DNA from: Clostridia bacterium | GTDB lineage: Bacteria; Bacillota; Clostridia; CAKSNL01; HGM11501 | NCBI GenBank assembly: GCA_030535815.1 | Contig: JAUNRD010000135.1 | Coordinates: 254-5,733 of the forward strand | Reading direction: 5' to 3' | Length of the DNA stretch: 5,480 nucleotides | Shown here: positions 1-5,480 of the stretch, piece after piece | Numbering within the stretch: the stretch's first letter is position 1 | How the letters are laid out: each line of letters starts with the position of its first letter | The notes under the pieces: model-generated | Seen by the model: the letters and a program-made list of their open reading frames with translations, nothing else | Database searches by the model: none | What the model was told of the DNA's origin: nothing | Program-made: the position numbers and the translations under genes

Positions 1-3000
1 GCAACTGTCGCAATATTATTCTTCGCAACTGTTGTTTCGATAGCTTCTGATGCAAAGATGTAATTTGCCGCTTTTTCGCCTGTAAGCACAAAATTCTTAG
101 CAAGCACAACAGATGTGGATTCATCAATATCTTCGACCATTTCAAGCTGAAGCTTATTGAAGTCTAACGCAACTTCATCGGAATCCAAAATACCGACAAT
201 CACAGCTGTCTTTTCCGCAAGATTTATTGAATCAACCAAAACTTCCTTCTTATTGACAATAACCTTCTGCGAGGCAGTGCTTGCTGCATACTCATCGTTT
301 CCGGGCTCGGTTACTTTTATTGTCGCTTCACCTGCCGCCTTAATTGTTATAACACCGTCGGCAATTGTGAGTACGTCTTCGTTATCAGATTCATAGACGT
401 ATGCTTCAAGGTTTGATGTTTCGTCCTTAGCTACAGTAACCGTGTAAGGAGCATCGCCGTAGGTAAGTGCAGGAATTTCCGCAAGAGTAATTGTCTGCAC
501 TGTCTTTTCGGTTATTTCAAAGGTGGCAGAAACAAATGTAACCTCATAATTCATGCCGTTTGTTATATTAAGCGTTCCCAGATACACAGGATATGTTCCG
601 ATTGCTTCTCCCGCTTTTCTCGCAAGTGCACCTGTAAATTCATCTCCTGCTGCAAGAGTGCCCTCATAGGTGTATGCAATTACGGGATCGTCGCTTCCGA
701 TCTTCTTTGTCTGACCGGGAGTTACGATAATCTTTATTTCCTTCTTATTAACCTTAAGTGTCTGAGTAAGGCTGAAATCTGCATAATCTTCGTTTCCTGC
801 CTTGGTTACGGAAATTTCTGTTTCGCCTGCATTCTTTATTGTGATATTACCTTCTGCGTCAATTGTTGCAACATTCTCGTTGCTTGATGCAAAGATTATC
901 TCTGAATCAGTTACCTCGTCGCCCTTTTCCACACCAAGCTTAAATGCCGCATCGCCATAGGTCACTTCTGTGAGCTCATCAACGGTAACGTCCTGTCTGA
1001 GCTTATCAATAATTTCAAACTTGGCACTGTTGAATGTTATTTTATAGTTTGAATTAAGCTTAAGTGTACCGATTAAAATGTCATATAAGCCAACTCTTTC
1101 ACCGGTTTTTCTTGTAAGAGCACCGGTAAATTCGTCGCCTTCAGCAAGCTTACCTTCATACTCGTATTCGAACACCGGATCTTCTGTTCCGATTCTCTTA
1201 TACTGACCTTCTACTACATCAATTGTAATATTTCCCTTTGCCACCGTAAGCTTCTGCTTATGGGAGAAGTCCTTATGGGTGCCGTCACCTTTCTTGCTCA
1301 CGGTAATATATGTATAACCTGCACCTTTGATGGTGATTACGCCGTCTTCTACTACTGCAACATCCTCGTTGCTTGATTCGTATACGATATCTTCACCCGA
1401 AACAACAAGACCTTCTGTAACTTCAACCTCAAAGGGATCATCGCCATAGGTTTTTGTTCCGATAGTTTCTACCGTTATATCCTGGTTGAGCTTATCGGCA
1501 ATTTCAAACTTTGCACTGTTGAATGTGATATTGTAGTTATCGCCGAGTGTAAGGGTTCCGATTAAAATATCGTAGAAACCGATTGTTTCTCCTGCCTTTC
1601 TTGTAAGCGCACCTGTAAACGCATCCTCGCCTACAAGCTCACCTTCGTAGGTGTATAAAAGCTCGGGGTCATCGTTTCCGATTCTCTTGCCCTGTCCGCT
1701 TTCTGCATTAACTGTGATTTCCACTTTATTTACCTTAAGAGTCTTTTTCCAGTTAAATGCGGCATAGGTATCATCCCCTGCCTTGGTTACGGAAATTTCT
1801 GTTTCGCCTGCGTTCTTTATTGTGACATTGCCTTCTGCATCAATTGTTGCAACATTTTCGTTGCTTGATGCAAAAACAATTTCAGACTCTGTTACCTTGC
1901 TTCCCTCTTCTACATTTAACTTAAAGCCTTCATCGCCGTAGGTCACATCCTCAAAGTCTGCCACTGTAATTTCCTGAGCAGGCTTTTCAAGAACTGTAAT
2001 CGTACCGGGAATAAATGTAAGTTCGTAGTTCGCCGATGTCTTAAAGGTGCCCTTTGTTATATCAAAGGTCCCTTCCTCTTCGGTTGTTGCCCTTGTTGAA
2101 AGTTCACCCTCAAAATCGTCAGAGCCGAAAAGTTCACCATCGGTAATTTTATATGTAAGGGCAGGAATTTCATCGCCAACTGTAAGTTCAAAGCTGTCTG
2201 CTGTAACGGTTATGGGTGCTTTTGTTATCTTAGCCTTCAAGCCTGTGGGCTGCTTTAATGTATAGTTTCCTGCATCCTCACCTGTAAGGGTAATTTCATC
2301 AAGGCTGACAGCTATCGCTATACTCTTTACATCCACCTGGGCAAATGTTCCCTTTTCCGGATATACCGCTTCAACATCGTCATCTCCGATAACGCCTGAA
2401 AGTGTTCCTTCAATGATTTCGGCATCCGGAGTTTTGTCATAAGTCTTATCCTTAACGGACATACCCTTTATTTCAAGCGTAACGGGCTTTATTACGAGGT
2501 CCGCGGAAAGATTAAGGGGATTGTACCCCTTCTTTGTAACCGTTGCCTTTGCTTTATATGTTCCTGCATCTGTTCCCTTATTGTCTTCGTAGTCTACCTC
2601 TGCTCCCTCGGGAAGAGTACCTGTAACAAGGATTTCCTTTTCGCTACCGTCATAGGTGTAGGTAGCTCCCTTCAAGGTGAGGTCTGTGAAGTTATAACGC
2701 TTTACAGATACAGCATCGCTTGATGCTTCTGCAGTAAGGGTATCGTATTCAAAATTAATCTCTGTAGCAGAAACATCCACATCGCCTTCTTCTGCATCTT
2801 CGTCTACCGTAAATGTAAGAGTAATGATTTCGCCGGATGCAGCCTGCGCAGACGCAAACCCTACAGCAACATAAGAGGTTGACGGGTCGTATACATTTTC
2901 CTTGCCGAAAAGGTTCTTTTCGGCAACTTCCCCATAGGACACTCTGTCGTACACAAGAATGTCTTCGTCATAATCTAATATGAAGCCAAGTGAGCTCCAC

Positions 3001-3164
3001 TCTTTTTCGGTATCTATTGATATACTTACTTCAACTGTTTTTCCCGCATAGGCTTCACCTGCAACTATGGTGATAACCGCATCTGCCGCAGCTGCGAATG
3101 CAGTGACAGGCACAAGGCTTATTATCATTAAAACAGAAAGTATAGCTGATAATATTTTTTTCAT
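1..3164 (-). CDS. Large secreted cohesin/MBG/Ig-like repeat surface protein, 3' end beyond window
   Basis: This reading frame is open without interruption for 1054 residues and runs off the window, so the C-terminus and any anchor (dockerin, SLH, sorting signal) are unseen. Residues 1-24 are a signal peptide (MKK, hydrophobic core, cleavage probably after VTAFA). Residues ~29-155 resemble a cohesin beta-sandwich (YAGKTVEV near the start, LDYDEDIL, then GEIITLTFTV). Residues ~156-227 are an MBG-like module with TYDGSEK and GTDAGTY. Residues ~228-315 are YDG type (KTYDKTPDA, EDAGNYTL), and ~316-396 MBG type. From Q397 follow four ~164-residue units, each an Ig-like domain (SSNE.V, ITIK.AG) plus an MBG domain; the last unit ends in a YDG-like domain instead. 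No cysteine occurs. The start at 3164 is chosen because AAAGGA lies 9 nt upstream; ATG at 3173 abuts that site. It probably shares an operon with the cohesin-dockerin gene 20 bp upstream. The likely role is an extracellular fibre, adhesin or scaffold; no catalytic domain is visible. Existence of the gene and its architecture are firm, its function is not. Confidence 0.93.
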   Translation of the reverse strand, partial: MKKILSAILSVLMIISLVPVTAFAAAADAVITIVAGEAYAGKTVEVSISIDTEKEWSSLGFILDYDEDILVYDRVSYGEVAEKNLFGKENVYDPSTSYVAVGFASAQAASGEIITLTFTVDEDAEEGDVDVSATEINFEYDTLTAEASSDAVSVKRYNFTDLTLKGATYTYDGSEKEILVTGTLPEGAEVDYEDNKGTDAGTYKAKATVTKKGYNPLNLSADLVIKPVTLEIKGMSVKDKTYDKTPDAEIIEGTLSGVIGDDDVEAVYPEKGTFAQVDVKSIAIAVSLDEITLTGEDAGNYTLKQPTGLKAKITKAPITVTADSFELTVGDEIPALTYKITDGELFGSDDFEGELSTRATTEEEGTFDITKGTFKTSANYELTFIPGTITVLEKPAQEITVADFEDVTYGDEGFKLNVEEGSKVTESEIVFASSNENVATIDAEGNVTIKNAGETEISVTKAGDDTYAAFNWKKTLKVNKVEITVNAESGQGKRIGNDDPELLYTYEGELVGEDAFTGALTRKAGETIGFYDILIGTLTLGDNYNITFNSAKFEIADKLNQDITVETIGTKTYGDDPFEVEVTEGLVVSGEDIVYESSNEDVAVVEDGVITIKGAGYTYITVSKKGDGTHKDFSHKQKLTVAKGNITIDVVEGQYKRIGTEDPVFEYEYEGKLAEGDEFTGALTRKTGERVGLYDILIGTLKLNSNYKITFNSAKFEIIDKLRQDVTVDELTEVTYGDAAFKLGVEKGDEVTDSEIIFASSNENVATIDAEGNITIKNAGETEISVTKAGNEDYADFSLTQTLKVNKKEIKIIVTPGQTKKIGSDDPVIAYTYEGTLAAGDEFTGALARKAGEAIGTYPVYLGTLNITNGMNYEVTFVSATFEITEKTVQTITLAEIPALTYGDAPYTVTVAKDETSNLEAYVYESDNEDVLTIADGVITIKAAGEATIKVTEPGNDEYAASTASQKVIVNKKEVLVDSINLAEKTAVIVGILDSDEVALDFNKLQLEMVEDIDESTSVVLAKNFVLTGEKAANYIFASEAIETTVAKNNIATV
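796..893 (-). repeat. Near-identical segment, copy in repeat unit 3 (partner 1777-1874)
   Basis: This is the partner of 1777-1874, offset by 981 bp, which is exactly two repeat units. Identity is 93 of 98 bases, and four of the five changes are synonymous. The high identity stops on both sides at positions inside the domain rather than at a domain boundary, which favours gene conversion or a short recombination tract over recent duplication of a whole unit. Confidence 0.9.
1777..1874 (-). repeat. Near-identical segment, copy in repeat unit 1 (partner 796-893)
   Basis: These 98 bp match 796-893 with five differences, all transitions, by direct base-by-base comparison. The segment encodes the Ig-like core containing NENVATIDAEGN and the following TIKNAGETEISVTKAG. 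Only one difference changes the protein (Val to Ile). The rest of the array is much more diverged at the DNA level, so this patch looks recently copied or homogenised. Confidence 0.9.
2700..3080 (-). other. Cohesin-like domain of the large surface protein
   Basis: This covers residues ~29-155 of the large protein. The opening strands (AVITIVAGEAYAGKTVEVSI) parallel those of the small neighbour (GYAGKTVKVDVAI), and the pattern of hydrophobic strand, YD-containing strand and a late TLTFTV strand fits cohesin and related carbohydrate-binding-like beta-sandwiches. In cellulosomes such domains bind dockerins. Whether this one binds a dockerin or is only a structural relative cannot be told from sequence by eye. 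Confidence 0.72.
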
Positions 3165-3173
3165 TTCATTCAT

Positions 3174-3179
3174 TCCTTT
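3174..3179 (-). promoter_or_regulatory. Ribosome binding site of the large surface-protein gene
   Basis: AAAGGA on the minus strand lies 9 nt upstream of the ATG at 3164 and directly against the in-frame ATG at 3173, so it decides for 3164. It sits in the 20-bp gap after the stop of the cohesin-dockerin gene. That gap holds no terminator or promoter, which supports co-transcription. Confidence 0.8.
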
Positions 3180-3184
3180 CTATA

Positions 3185-3871
3185 TCAGTCAAGAGGATAT
3201 AATCCCGGATTCAAGCTGTGTCGGAAGATTAATACCGCATCGTCAATCGTCACCTTTCCGTCACCTGTAAAATCCATATCTCCGCTGTAATCCACAGGAT
3301 ATAAGCTCTGGTTTAAGCTGTGACGGAATAAAAGAACAGCATCCGAAAGCTTAACCTCTCCGTCCATATCTATGTCACCCAATATATAAGGCGGTGCTTC
3401 AACAACGGTAACCTTTCCAGCAGTTTCAACATATGTAACAGGATTAAGGTCTGTATCGTAAGCTTCATTTACCTCCACCGTTATGTCATAATCTCCAAGT
3501 GCGGCATCTTCGGCTATTTCAAAACTTAATGTCACAACCGTTCCGTTAAAGCTGTAGTTTTCTTCTGCCAGCGGATTAAACCACGAAAGATAATATTCAT
3601 CAGCAGAAAGATTATCGCTGTGTTTATTTTCTCCCATCTTTCCGGCATCCTCCACCCTTGTAAGTGTAAGACCCTCAGTATCATATTTCACCGTCATAAC
3701 CGATGCGATGCTTCCCGGGTTATCGGCTATAGCCACATCCACCTTGACAGTTTTTCCGGCATAACCTTCCGCATCCGTTACGGAAATCGCTCCGTCAGCG
3801 GCAAAGGAAACGCCCACCGCAAAAGCGGAAATGATAATTGCCGTCATAAAAAGAATTGCAATTTTTTTCAT
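3185..3871 (-). CDS. Secreted cohesin-dockerin protein (228 aa)
   Basis: This is a complete gene, ATG to TGA, preceded by AAGGAGG. Residues 1-24 form a signal peptide (MKKIAILF..., cleavage probably after VSFA). Residues ~28-157 are a cohesin-like domain: YAGKTVKVDV, the NPGSIAS motif common in this family, VKYDTEGLTL, and GTVVTLSFEIAEDA followed by GDYDITV. After a short PP linker, residues ~164-228 are a dockerin with two calcium-loop repeats: D166, D168, D170, G171, V173, D177 and D200, T202, D204, G205, V207, D211. Each is followed by an almost identical helix (DAVLLFRHSLN and DAVLIFRHSLN) and a LYP.D ending. There is no cysteine and no catalytic domain. In known systems dockerins bind cohesins with calcium, so a protein with one of each can act as an adaptor or chain link outside the cell. 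It is the first gene after the consensus promoter and lies 20 bp ahead of the large cohesin-bearing protein. The binding partner is inferred, not shown. Confidence 0.95.
   Translation of the reverse strand: MKKIAILFMTAIIISAFAVGVSFAADGAISVTDAEGYAGKTVKVDVAIADNPGSIASVMTVKYDTEGLTLTRVEDAGKMGENKHSDNLSADEYYLSWFNPLAEENYSFNGTVVTLSFEIAEDAALGDYDITVEVNEAYDTDLNPVTYVETAGKVTVVEAPPYILGDIDMDGEVKLSDAVLLFRHSLNQSLYPVDYSGDMDFTGDGKVTIDDAVLIFRHSLNPGLYPLD
3188..3382 (-). other. Dockerin domain with two symmetric calcium-binding repeats
   Basis: This covers residues ~164-228 of the small secreted protein. Loop 1 is DIDMDGEVKLSD and loop 2 is DFTGDGKVTIDD, each matching the 12-residue F-hand pattern D.(D/N).DG.V...D, with Thr at position 3 of loop 2. 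Both loops lead into AVL(L/I)FRHSLN helices. Positions 10-11 of the loops, which often set cohesin specificity in type I dockerins, are Leu-Ser and Ile-Asp, so the two halves differ there. Confidence 0.93.
3401..3790 (-). other. Cohesin-like domain of the cohesin-dockerin protein
   Basis: This covers residues ~28-157. The run AISVTDAEGYAGKTVKV, the NPGSIAS motif, and strands VMTVKYDTEGLTL, YYLSWFNPL and GTVVTLSFEI follow the usual order of cohesin-type beta-sandwiches found in secreted proteins of gut Clostridia. It is probably a paralogue of the N-terminal domain of the downstream large protein, which shares YAGKTV(K/E)V at the same distance from the signal peptide. Confidence 0.82.
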
Positions 3872-3881
3872 CGCTCATTCT

Positions 3882-3888
3882 CCTCCTT
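3882..3888 (-). promoter_or_regulatory. Strong ribosome binding site of the cohesin-dockerin gene
   Basis: AAGGAGG, a full match to the anti-Shine-Dalgarno core, lies 10 nt upstream of the ATG at 3871. An out-of-frame ATG at 3878 is only 3 nt from it and is too close to be the start. Confidence 0.9.
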
Positions 3889-3922
3889 ATGTATAAAATT
3901 ACAATTTTCCATACTACATTTA

Positions 3923-3951
3923 ATTATAACACAAGCAAAAAAAACTGTCAA
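3923..3951 (-). promoter_or_regulatory. Perfect consensus vegetative promoter with extended -10 and T8 spacer tract
   Basis: On the minus strand TTGACA (3946-3951) and TATAAT (3923-3928) are separated by exactly 17 bp, the optimum for the housekeeping sigma factor. TG one base upstream of TATAAT adds an extended -10. The expected transcription start is near 3915-3917, giving a leader of about 45 nt before the cohesin-dockerin ATG, too short for a riboswitch. The spacer contains eight consecutive T (3937-3944). It should drive the cohesin-dockerin gene and, by read-through of a 20-bp gap, the large surface-protein gene. Confidence 0.88.
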
Positions 3952-3979
3952 CCTGAAAACACGAATTCCAAAATCTTTT

Positions 3980-4013
3980 AAAAGAAAAACAACCGTCCGA
4001 AGACGGTTGTTTT
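3980..4013 (-). terminator. Intrinsic terminator of the antiporter gene
   Basis: On the minus strand a perfect 12-bp stem, AAAACAACCGTC with GACGGTTGTTTT (4002-4013 and 3986-3997), encloses a TTCG loop closed by C-G, the very stable cUUCGg tetraloop. A T-rich tail (TTTTTCTTTT) overlaps and follows the stem. It begins 11 nt after the antiporter stop codon and ends about 28 bp before the -35 of the next promoter, separating the two transcription units. Confidence 0.95.
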
Positions 4014-4024
4014 GTGAGCTTCAA

Positions 4025-5480
4025 TTACACTTTTTTCTTTGTAACAGCCTTTATTACAAGAAGTGTTCCGATCATAAGAACGATACCTATGGGAAGTGCG
4101 ATGTACGCGCTCTTAACAAAACCTGCTATTACGTAGCATACGAATGATACAGCAGCAACTGTCAAAGCATAGGGAAGCTGTGTTGCAACATGGTTGATGT
4201 GGTTTGACTGAGCACCAGCCGATGCCATAATCGTCGTATCGGATATGGGTGAGCAGTGGTCACCGCAAACAGCACCGGCAAGACAAGCAGAGATAGCGAT
4301 GATTTCAAGGTATGCATATTCAGCACCAACTCCGCTGAAGATAGCGAGAACGATGGGAATAAGGATACCGAATGTTCCCCAGCTGGTGCCTGTTGAGAAG
4401 GAAAGCCCAACTGCGATTAAGAATACGATTGCAGGAAGAAGAATTACTACTGCACCTGCATAGTTTCTTACGAATTCAGCAATGAATACCTTTGCACCGA
4501 GAGAATCGGTCATTGTCTTAAGTGTCCAGGCGCAGGCAAGAATCATAATAGCGGGAACCATTGCCTTGAAGCCCTCGGGAAGAGATTCCATACACTGCTT
4601 GAAGTTAAGAACTCTTCTTAACAGGAAGTAGATAACGCTGAAGATAAGTCCGCCGAAGGAACCGTATACAAGACCAACGGAAGCATCGGCATTGGAGAAC
4701 GCAACCACGAAATTGCGGAAGCCTTCAGTATCTGCTGTAAAGAAGCCACCGGAATAGATAAGTCCGAATATGCAGCCTACGATAAGTACAAGTACGGGAG
4801 CAACAAGATCCCATACGCTGCCCTTCTTATTTTCGTCAGCATCTTCAAGAGCCTTGAACATTTCAGCATCTGCAGAAGAGAAAAGGTCACCGTTTTCAGC
4901 AGCTTCTTCGTGCTTCTTCATGGGGCCGAAGTCAAACTTCATAAGCGCAATTGTAATCATCATAATGATGGTAAGGATTGCATAGAAGTTCCAGGGAATA
5001 GCCTTTATAAAGAGTGCAAAACCTTCTCCTTCTGGAGCAAAGCCTGCAACTGCAGCTGCCCAGGAGGATACGGGTGCAATGATACATACGGGAGCCGCCG
5101 TAGCATCGATTACATAAGCAAGCTTAGCTCTTGAAAGCTTGAACTTGTCGGATACAGGACGCATAACGGAACCTACTGTCAGACAGTTGAAGTAGTCGTC
5201 AACAAAGATAAGTACGCCGAGTGCAACTGTTGCAAGCTGCGCGCCAACCTTGGACTTGATGTGAGTGGATGCCCATCTTCCGAATGCAGCGCTTCCGCCG
5301 GACTTATTCATAAGAGATACTATAGCACCGAGCACGATAAGGAAAATTATAATACCGATGTTATAGGAATCTGCCACGGATGCAATGAATCCGTCCTGGA
5401 AAAGATGGTCAAGTGTTCCTGTGAAATTGAAGTTTGCATAAAGGAGTGCACCTGTTAAAATACCGATGAAAAGAGAAGAA
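4025..5480 (-). CDS. NhaC-family Na+/H+ antiporter, 5' end beyond window
   Basis: This is an integral membrane secondary transporter of the NhaC family, predicted to exchange cytoplasmic Na+ for external protons; some family members exchange organic acids such as malate/lactate instead. 484 residues are visible, ending in TKKKV and TAA. About a dozen hydrophobic segments are present. Diagnostic motifs are FVDDYFNCLTVGSVMRPV with its paired aspartates, IDATAAPVCIIAPVSSWAAA, GTSWGTFGILIPIV, and GDHCSPISDTTIMASAGAQ followed by NHINHV.TQLPYA. A charged, mostly acidic cytoplasmic loop (KKHEEAAENGD...DADENKKG) splits the two halves. The frame continues upstream of the GTG at 5375-5377 through a membrane-like stretch (SSLFIGILTGALLY) to the window edge, so that GTG is not the start; probably a few tens of residues are missing. 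It ends at its own strong terminator and has no evident link to the surface proteins. Family is certain, substrate is not. Confidence 0.95.
   Translation of the reverse strand, partial: SSLFIGILTGALLYANFNFTGTLDHLFQDGFIASVADSYNIGIIIFLIVLGAIVSLMNKSGGSAAFGRWASTHIKSKVGAQLATVALGVLIFVDDYFNCLTVGSVMRPVSDKFKLSRAKLAYVIDATAAPVCIIAPVSSWAAAVAGFAPEGEGFALFIKAIPWNFYAILTIIMMITIALMKFDFGPMKKHEEAAENGDLFSSADAEMFKALEDADENKKGSVWDLVAPVLVLIVGCIFGLIYSGGFFTADTEGFRNFVVAFSNADASVGLVYGSFGGLIFSVIYFLLRRVLNFKQCMESLPEGFKAMVPAIMILACAWTLKTMTDSLGAKVFIAEFVRNYAGAVVILLPAIVFLIAVGLSFSTGTSWGTFGILIPIVLAIFSGVGAEYAYLEIIAISACLAGAVCGDHCSPISDTTIMASAGAQSNHINHVATQLPYALTVAAVSFVCYVIAGFVKSAYIALPIGIVLMIGTLLVIKAVTKKKV

Larger units (their letters stand above)
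1..1976 (-). repeat. Tandem array of four ~164-residue Ig-like + MBG units, last one cut by window edge
   Basis: Within the large CDS, a unit starting Q-(D/E/T)-(I/V)-T-(V/L) and continuing to a TYGD motif recurs at residues 397, 561, 724 and 890. On DNA the units are 1485-1976 (492 bp), 996-1484 (489 bp), 498-995 (498 bp) and 1-497 (partial). Each has an Ig-like half with an SSNE.V or SDNEDV core and ITIK.AG, then in units 1-3 an MBG half (RIG..DP, TGAL.RK.GE, GTL...NY). In unit 4 the second half is YDG-like (TGEKAANYIFA). Ig halves 1 and 3 resemble each other, as do 2 and 4. All spacings are multiples of three, so the frame is preserved. Confidence 0.9.
3872..4024 (-). other. Intergenic region between antiporter and cohesin operon
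   Basis: These 153 bp are AT-rich and hold, in transcription order, the antiporter terminator, the consensus promoter, a ~45-nt leader and the AAGGAGG site. A small AT-only inverted repeat (AAAATT, 2-nt gap, AATTTT at 3895-3908) lies in the leader. It may be an operator but is weak evidence on its own. No RNA gene or convincing small ORF is seen. Confidence 0.8.

Noticed and set aside
157..396. Plus-strand Ser/Thr/Ala-rich open frame (79 codons) inside the repeat gene
   Set aside because: It is antisense to the Ig-like coding region. Its composition is what reverse reading of Glu/Val/Thr-rich repeats gives, and a similar shadow appears at 2047-2265.
1..1976. CRISPR array or non-coding satellite
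   Set aside because: The periodicity is ~490 bp, varies by multiples of three and is best conserved at the protein level, so it is a protein-domain repeat.
3185..3871. Cellulosome scaffoldin
   Set aside because: There is only one cohesin and one dockerin, with no carbohydrate-binding module and no neighbouring glycosidase. An adaptor or adhesion role fits what is visible better.
3895..3908. AAAATT-GT-AATTTT inverted repeat in the leader as an operator or hairpin
   Set aside because: It is a 6-bp AT-only palindrome with a 2-nt gap in AT-rich DNA, expected by chance and too weak as an RNA stem. It is mentioned only as a possible site.
3620..4147. Plus-strand open frame of 175 codons across the cohesin gene, intergenic region and antiporter end
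   Set aside because: It is antisense to two well-supported genes and crosses the terminator and promoter. It is rich in Lys, Cys, His and Arg with no domain and has no convincing ribosome site, so it is a shadow frame.
4245..5134. Several 70-80 codon frames opposite or out of frame within the antiporter gene
   Set aside because: The antiporter frame carries all family motifs across this stretch. The others show no motif, ribosome site or plausible composition.
5375..5377. GTG as the start codon of the antiporter
   Set aside because: The frame stays open upstream to the window edge and encodes a membrane-like segment and family-like residues, and no ribosome site precedes the GTG. The real start is outside the window.

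Overview
The window looks like chromosome from a low-to-moderate GC, Gram-positive, Clostridia-type anaerobe, probably a gut or rumen Firmicute. This is an inference from three things: strong AGGAGG/AAAGGA ribosome sites, cohesin and dockerin modules, and an NhaC-type antiporter. No marker in the window fixes the genus. All three genes lie on the minus strand, so the transcriptional order runs from high to low coordinates.

Layout in transcription order. (1) 5480-4025: most of an NhaC-family Na+/H+ antiporter whose N-terminus lies outside the window. Its transcript ends at a textbook intrinsic terminator with a UUCG loop (3980-4013). (2) 4024-3872: a 153-bp intergenic region holding that terminator and then a perfect consensus vegetative promoter, TTGACA-17-TATAAT with an extended -10. 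Its spacer carries a run of eight T. (3) 3871-3185: a 228-residue secreted protein made of a signal peptide, one cohesin-like domain and a C-terminal dockerin. (4) 3164-1: after a 20-bp gap, a very large secreted protein, still open at the window edge after 1054 residues. It has a signal peptide, a cohesin-like domain, MBG/YDG-type beta domains, and then a tandem array of ~164-residue units pairing a bacterial Ig-like domain with an MBG domain.

The two secreted proteins probably form one operon from the consensus promoter. The dockerin of the small protein could dock on the cohesin of the large one or on other cohesins, making a cell-surface or extracellular assembly that is not an obvious cellulosome, since no catalytic module is visible. 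The repeat array shows an alternating A-B-A-B relationship and a patch of ~95% nucleotide identity between units 1 and 3, which points to duplication and gene conversion inside the gene. The T8 run in the promoter spacer makes slippage-driven phase variation a testable idea. The antiporter is a separate transcription unit with no evident functional link. There is no RNA gene, mobile element or CRISPR array that I can support.
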